Assembly: GCA_964446495.1 (NCBI GenBank)
Contig: CAYUOY010000155.1
Location: 1-9,348, forward strand
Direction: 5' to 3'
From: JAADHU01 sp964446495
GTDB lineage: Bacteria; Pseudomonadota; Gammaproteobacteria; Steroidobacterales; Woeseiaceae
DNA: 9,348 bases
The notes below the pieces were generated by a model, which searched no databases, was not told the DNA's origin, and saw only the letters and a list, made by a program, of their open reading frames with translations. The position numbers and the translations under genes were made by a program. The number at the start of each line of letters is the position of its first letter. Position 1 is the first letter of the stretch. Positions 6,460 to 9,348 of the stretch are shown here, in pieces.

Positions 6460-7719
6460 TCACGAGCAAGTACTCGTGTCGATAATCTCGACGATGCGTT
6501 GCTGGTCGACTGCACGAACGTTGCTATGGGTTGGCAACAGTAGAACTTCCCGACACAATCGATCCGCAACTGCACAACCGACTGGATCGACATGGAACGG
6601 ATATGCGCCTTTCGCATAACACGGCTGTAGATGCATCGGTGCGAATCCAGCTCGTGTTTCGAATCCATTTTCTGCCAACGCATATCGAACTGCCGCGCGG
6701 CGATCCGTACGTATCCAGTAGTGCCACCAACAATGCTCGGAATCCCCTTCGAGCCTTAGTGTCGAACCGGCTGTCTTGACATTGACGTGCGAGAACAGCT
6801 CGTCGTACCGCCGTGCTACTGCCTGGCGGTTACCCAGCAGTTCTTCGAGTCGGCGCAATTGAGCCAGTCCTAGCGCAGCAGACAGAGCGGGGAGGCGCAT
6901 GCTGTATCCGAGATCTTGGTGCCAGAAATGCCTGTCGGGACTGATGCAGTAGTGTCGATAGGATGATACTCTGCCAGCAAGCTCCTCGTCATTGGTGGTG
7001 ATCATGCCACCCTCACCCGTGACCATCACCTTATTGCCATAGAAACCAAAAGCCGCTGCGTCGCCGAGCGCACCGCAGGGCACGCCTCGCCATCGTGCTC
7101 CGTGCGCTTCAGCGGCATCTTCGAGAAGTGTTACGCTATGCGTTGTACATAGTTCGCGAAGTGGTTCCATCTCACAAGGATGGCCATAGAGGTGTACGCA
7201 GATCACCGCCTTAGTGCGCGGTGTAATACACCGAGCAACACTGTTGGCGTTAACGTTCAACGTGTCCGCGTCACAATCGGCGAACACGGGAACGGCACCA
7301 ATATGCGACACAACTCCGGCTGTCGCAATCATCGTAAACGTCGGTACGACTACTTCATCGCCAGGGCCAATGCCAAGGGAGCGGAGAAGCAACAGCAGAG
7401 CTGACCCTCCGCTGTTGCATGCGATTGCCCGAGTCACACCGATCCGTCGTGCGAAATCCGACTCAAACTCGCGGATGATCGGCGCGTTCCCAGACACCCA
7501 TCCAGAAGCGATCGTCTTGGCCACAAGATCGCGCTCAGCTTGGCTAATGTTCGGAACCCCGATGGGCAGCACGCGATCACCATAGAGTATAGGCTCGATC
7601 TCTGGCTCCCATGGGGACTCCCCAGATTCAGCCAATAAAAATCGTTCAGGGCCTGGACTTGCCTCAGCCTGCTCTTCGACTTCGCAGTCTTCGTCTCTCA
7701 TGGATTCCACTCGATTCAT
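6460..7719 (-). CDS. DegT/DnrJ/EryC1 PLP sugar aminotransferase, GDP-perosamine synthase-like
   Basis: The enzyme is predicted to transfer an amino group, usually from glutamate, to a 4-keto-6-deoxy sugar nucleotide in the cytoplasm. Family signatures are present: SGWVSGNAP, CNSGGSALLLLLRSLGIGPG, VHLYGHPCEMEPL, LEDAAEAHGARWRG and the PLP-lysine segment GFYGNKVMVTGEGGM (Lys about residue 230), then the ISPDRHFWHQDLGYSMRLPA stretch typical of perosamine synthases. The C-terminal AGFAPMHLQPCY also fits that subgroup. An ATG at 7719 has AGGTGAG 9 nt upstream and is preferred (419 residues) over an in-frame TTG at 7728. The core begins about 50 residues in, after an unusual acidic extension. The 4,6-dehydratase and other nucleotide-sugar genes are absent, so the sugar substrate must come from the host. 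Perosamine itself is not proven. Confidence 0.9.
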   Translation of the reverse strand: MNRVESMRDEDCEVEEQAEASPGPERFLLAESGESPWEPEIEPILYGDRVLPIGVPNISQAERDLVAKTIASGWVSGNAPIIREFESDFARRIGVTRAIACNSGGSALLLLLRSLGIGPGDEVVVPTFTMIATAGVVSHIGAVPVFADCDADTLNVNANSVARCITPRTKAVICVHLYGHPCEMEPLRELCTTHSVTLLEDAAEAHGARWRGVPCGALGDAAAFGFYGNKVMVTGEGGMITTNDEELAGRVSSYRHYCISPDRHFWHQDLGYSMRLPALSAALGLAQLRRLEELLGNRQAVARRYDELFSHVNVKTAGSTLRLEGDSEHCWWHYWIRTDRRAAVRYALAENGFETRAGFAPMHLQPCYAKGAYPFHVDPVGCAVADRLCREVLLLPTHSNVRAVDQQRIVEIIDTSTCS

Positions 7720-7804
7720 ATCGAGCAACTCACCTGCGTTGATATTGATGTCAGGTTCGCTGCGTGTAAGCGTTCATAATGTTGTCTCGTAGAACTCTCA
7801 GAAG

Positions 7805-7824
7805 ATATCCTTCAATCAGGATAT
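7805..7824. promoter_or_regulatory. Inverted repeat in the aminotransferase leader
   Basis: Perfect arms ATATCC and GGATAT with an 8-nt centre, 81 bp upstream of the preferred aminotransferase ATG and downstream of the putative promoter. It could be an operator or an RNA hairpin in the 5' leader. No T-run follows on the minus strand, so it is not an obvious terminator. Confidence 0.4.
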
Positions 7825-7905
7825 TGATACCCATCGGATAATTCTTTTGAGCCCGCTTATAAGCACCATGTTAATTATGGTAGGAACGTTCGTGCAGATG
7901 CATGA

Positions 7906-7954
7906 ACCATCGGGTCCAGTCAAAAACTTGTCAAGATCTAGATCCAAAGATCTA
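7906..7954 (-). promoter_or_regulatory. Putative aminotransferase promoter with adjacent palindromic operator
   Basis: A perfect -35 consensus TTGACA lies on the minus strand (7934-7929). Seventeen bp on is GATGGT (7911-7906), a poor -10 with three of six matches, which suggests an activator is needed. Directly upstream is the palindrome TAGATC-CAAA-GATCTA (7939-7954). It also reads as a direct repeat AAGATCTA (7933-7940, 7947-7954) and holds three GATC sites with 7935-7938. The position fits an activator or repressor site, possibly for the neighbouring response regulator. Confidence 0.5.
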
Positions 7955-8033
7955 CACGTGAACTGCAGCTTACGGAGAATTGACGTGCTGAGACTTTCTC
8001 TTGCGTGGGCTAGCTGAACTATGCGGTACCGAG

Positions 8034-8672
8034 CTACTGCAAACAGGCAGCTCGCCGACAAATCGCTGCGGCTTCCGCTCGATGATGTGCTCCCAGCTTT
8101 TCAAGGAGATGATGGACGTGATTCTTTGTCGTAGAGACGGTGATATTCAGACGTGTCGCTATCTGCTTATTTGATAATCCGTCGGCGACTAATTCGGCCA
8201 CCTCTACCTCCCTCGGTGTGAGGTGCTCAACCGCGCCATTTTGATTTGATGCTCTGGCGAGAGCGTTGACCTTGTGCAACAGCAGCGCCGCGATTCGCCC
8301 GGTACACGCAAGTTCGCCGCTTACAGCACTATGGACAGTGCTCACTAGTTCCTCAATTGAGCCTTCTCTGCAAACAAATCCGGCGACTCCGGCCTCTGCG
8401 CATTGCCCGATTTCATTCGCGCTTTCCGAGATACAGAGTGCTATGATTTTGATGTCTGGCCAGTCGGAGTGGATCCTACGGCACATGAAATAAGCCTGTG
8501 GCATGCCCATGTCCAGCAGCACTGTCGACTGAGCGCGGGCCGGTATTTGATTCAGTAATTCCTGCTCGTTGCGCGCAGTAGCGGCAACTTTGAGGCGGCC
8601 GTCATTGGCCAGAACTAATGACACTGCTTGTCTAAAGAGACAGACGTCGGATGCGATGATAACGGCGCTCAT
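8034..8672 (-). CDS. NarL/FixJ-family response regulator with degenerate receiver
   Basis: The protein has 212 residues: an N-terminal receiver (about 1-118) and a C-terminal LuxR-type helix-turn-helix (about 150-208). The latter is clear: LTPREVEVAELVADGLSNKQ followed by IATRLNITVSTTKNHVHHLLEKLG. The receiver keeps the phospho-acceptor Asp (D54 in VLLDMGMP) and one N-terminal acidic residue (D9), but the usual acidic pair is incomplete (AS-D). The conserved Thr/Ser position is Cys (IIALCIS), and the conserved Lys appears as Arg (FVCREGS). It may be activated weakly, by another signal or constitutively. No histidine kinase is present. The ATG at 8672 has AGGGAG about 12 nt upstream. As the first gene of the minus-strand run it is the likely local regulator of the cluster. 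Confidence 0.9.
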   Translation of the reverse strand: MSAVIIASDVCLFRQAVSLVLANDGRLKVAATARNEQELLNQIPARAQSTVLLDMGMPQAYFMCRRIHSDWPDIKIIALCISESANEIGQCAEAGVAGFVCREGSIEELVSTVHSAVSGELACTGRIAALLLHKVNALARASNQNGAVEHLTPREVEVAELVADGLSNKQIATRLNITVSTTKNHVHHLLEKLGAHHRAEAAAICRRAACLQ

Positions 8673-8992
8673 TCAATCTACACACTCCCTGTGACGCAAA
8701 TCCGCGATGACTTGAAAAAGTACTCGACGCTGATCGTTGAAGCCTTATCGAGATGCTTGCGCGGACGATTTTGGTTCGTGCCAGTCCCAAATTCCTTTAT
8801 AGCCTATGCACTCTTGAAAATCACTGTCGATTTTCGAATGCTGCTTAAAAATAACATCAGCCAAGAATGCTGTCGAGTACTGTGCGGGAGTTTTGCGGGG
8901 ATTGGTTGTGCCCGGTCGTGCATTGTGGTGCATATTGGGCAACGGGCGTCCGGTACTAGGTTAATAAAAACATTTAGTTATAACCGTGCTGG
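8673..8992. other. Non-coding stretch upstream of the regulator
   Basis: About 320 bases between the regulator start and the right att copy. It contains the putative regulator promoter and palindrome (8796-8835). No credible coding sequence was found: a 138-codon plus-strand frame begins antisense to the regulator and runs through the att repeat and its insertion. Confidence 0.5.
8796..8835 (-). promoter_or_regulatory. Putative regulator-gene promoter and palindrome
   Basis: On the minus strand a TATAAA hexamer (8801-8796) resembles a -10 box. The matching -35 position falls within a perfect inverted repeat, GAAAATC-ACTGTC-GATTTTC (8816-8835), with no good -35 hexamer. A factor bound to the palindrome could recruit or block polymerase, for example in autoregulation. 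Confidence 0.4.
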
Positions 8993-9114
8993 CTGGCTAC
9001 GAACCAGGCGGTCGGGAGTTCGAGCAGAGGAGCGCGCAGCGTGACGACAGACGCCAAAGGCGCCCCGCAGGGGTGACGAGCGTAGTGAGGAATCAATCTC
9101 TCCGGGCGCGCCAT
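8993..9114 (+). repeat. Right att-like direct repeat, split by an insertion
   Basis: Bases 8993-9023 and 9096-9114 together reproduce the 50-bp left repeat without mismatch. There is no D-arm or 5' acceptor strand upstream, so this is a tRNA 3'-end copy and not a second tRNA gene. Between the halves, inside the T-loop sequence TTCGAAT, are 72 extra bases. This copy marks the right edge of the island. Confidence 0.85.
9024..9095. mobile_element. 72-bp GC-rich structured insertion in the right att repeat
   Basis: The insert is GC-rich and structured: adjacent small hairpins CGCC-AAA-GGCG and CCCC-GCA-GGGG lie in the middle. Related segments of the GAGCG...AGCG/AGTG type flank them, and GTGACGA occurs twice (9041-9047, 9073-9079). 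It ends in AATC next to target AATC, which may be a 4-bp duplication. It encodes no protein. The shape suggests a non-autonomous palindromic element similar to REP-like repeats that contain GAGCG/AGCGA. Family assignment is uncertain. Confidence 0.5.
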
Positions 9115-9123
9115 TTTTCAATA

Positions 9124-9142
9124 ACTTACATCACCTGTAAGT
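9124..9142. other. Inverted repeat just outside the right att copy
   Basis: Perfect 6-bp arms ACTTAC/GTAAGT with a 7-nt centre, 10 bp beyond the right repeat. No T-run follows on either strand, so a terminator is unlikely. It could be an integration accessory site or chance. The rest of 9115-9311 is AT-rich and shows no gene. Confidence 0.3.
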
Positions 9143-9311
9143 AAGCCAATCCACCAGTTGTGTCATAGGTTGTTACTGGCTCGCATACCCACTGCCCGAA
9201 AGGGATGGCATCCATCACAAATAGATCGTAGTGATGCAAATAGATGTCAAGTTATGCCTTATATATACGGCAAACCTCAGCATCCATTATTTTTAGATGT
9301 AAAGTTCTCGC

Positions 9312-9348
9312 ATGAAACTTCATGTCCTGAATGATCTGCATATCGAAT
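9312..9348 (+). CDS. Metallophosphoesterase, N-terminal fragment
   Basis: The final 37 bases begin an ORF that reads MKLHVLNDLHIE and runs off the window. This closely follows the start of calcineurin-like metallophosphoesterases (commonly M-K-L-x-V-L-S-D-L-H-x-E-F), in which D8 and H10 of the D-x-H motif bind the first metal. No strong Shine-Dalgarno is visible. It lies outside the right att copy and so probably belongs to the flanking chromosome or to a further element. Only twelve codons are available. Confidence 0.6.
   Translation, partial: MKLHVLNDLHIE

Larger units (their letters stand above)
7725..8033. other. Non-coding stretch between regulator and aminotransferase
   Basis: About 310 bases without a convincing gene. 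It holds a putative minus-strand promoter with a flanking palindrome (7906-7954) and a second inverted repeat, ATATCC-N8-GGATAT (7805-7824). The 9-mer GATATTGAT occurs at 7741-7749 and 7820-7828. An 81-codon frame across it was rejected. Confidence 0.6.

Noticed and set aside
6460..6486. Terminator after the aminotransferase (ACGAG-N6-CTCGT)
   Set aside because: The 5-bp stem spans the stop codon and no T-run follows on the minus strand.
7816..8061. 81-codon minus-strand ORF after the regulator
   Set aside because: It starts at TTG inside the regulator gene in another frame, has no family features, and covers the likely promoter region of the aminotransferase.
8628..9044. 138-codon plus-strand ORF
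   Set aside because: It starts antisense to the response regulator, runs through the tRNA-derived repeat and ends in the inserted element; it has no ribosome site or recognisable domain.
8993..9114. Second tRNA-Arg gene containing an intron
   Set aside because: The D-arm and 5' acceptor strand are absent upstream, and the extra bases are in the T-loop, not at a known intron position of bacterial tRNAs.
9124..9142. Terminator beside the right att copy
   Set aside because: The inverted repeat has no T-run after it on either strand; the T-run at 9114-9118 precedes it.

Overview
The window holds a genomic island of about 9 kb at the 3' end of a tRNA-Arg gene, in what is probably a gammaproteobacterium. 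The host guess rests on a genomically encoded CCA in the tRNA, Shine-Dalgarno led genes and the style of the flanking genes; I cannot name a genus. The left end carries the 3' part of tRNA-Arg(ACG). A 50-bp copy of that tRNA end reappears near the right end (8993-9114), split by a 72-bp insertion inside the T-loop. Beside the tRNA lies the 3' end of a tyrosine recombinase gene on the minus strand, which keeps the presumed catalytic Tyr but has lost the rest. The pair of att-like repeats plus the integrase remnant mark 53 to about 9114 as an integrated, probably immobilised element. To its right is a short AT-rich stretch and the first codons of a metallophosphoesterase.

The cargo, read mostly on the minus strand from right to left, is: a NarL/FixJ-type response regulator with a degenerate receiver; a DegT/DnrJ/EryC1 sugar aminotransferase resembling GDP-perosamine synthases; a protein built of 40-residue tandem repeats, interrupted by a 100-N assembly gap; a 22-codon ORF coupled to it by an ATGA overlap; a GT4 glycosyltransferase with an extra C-terminal winged-helix-like domain; and a bimodular glycosyltransferase (GT-B plus GT-A). 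A NodH-like sulfotransferase lies on the plus strand and converges with, and overlaps, the bimodular transferase. Then come a class I methyltransferase of the TylF/macrocin type and a small chimeric ORF fused into the integrase remnant.

My main reading, an inference, is a small peptide-decoration system. The repeat protein would be the substrate, with a leader-like N-terminus and 40-residue units that each end in a Gly-Gly motif. The aminotransferase would supply an amino-deoxysugar, the glycosyltransferases would build a glycan on the repeats, and the methyltransferase and sulfotransferase would finish it. The C-terminal domain of the GT4 enzyme resembles the PqqD/RRE fold in pattern and could dock the peptide. 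No classical RiPP maturase, transporter or peptidase is present. A rival reading is an ordinary glycan cluster that happens to contain a repeat protein. Palindromes lie in or beside the putative promoters of the regulator, the aminotransferase and the repeat-protein gene, consistent with dedicated local control.
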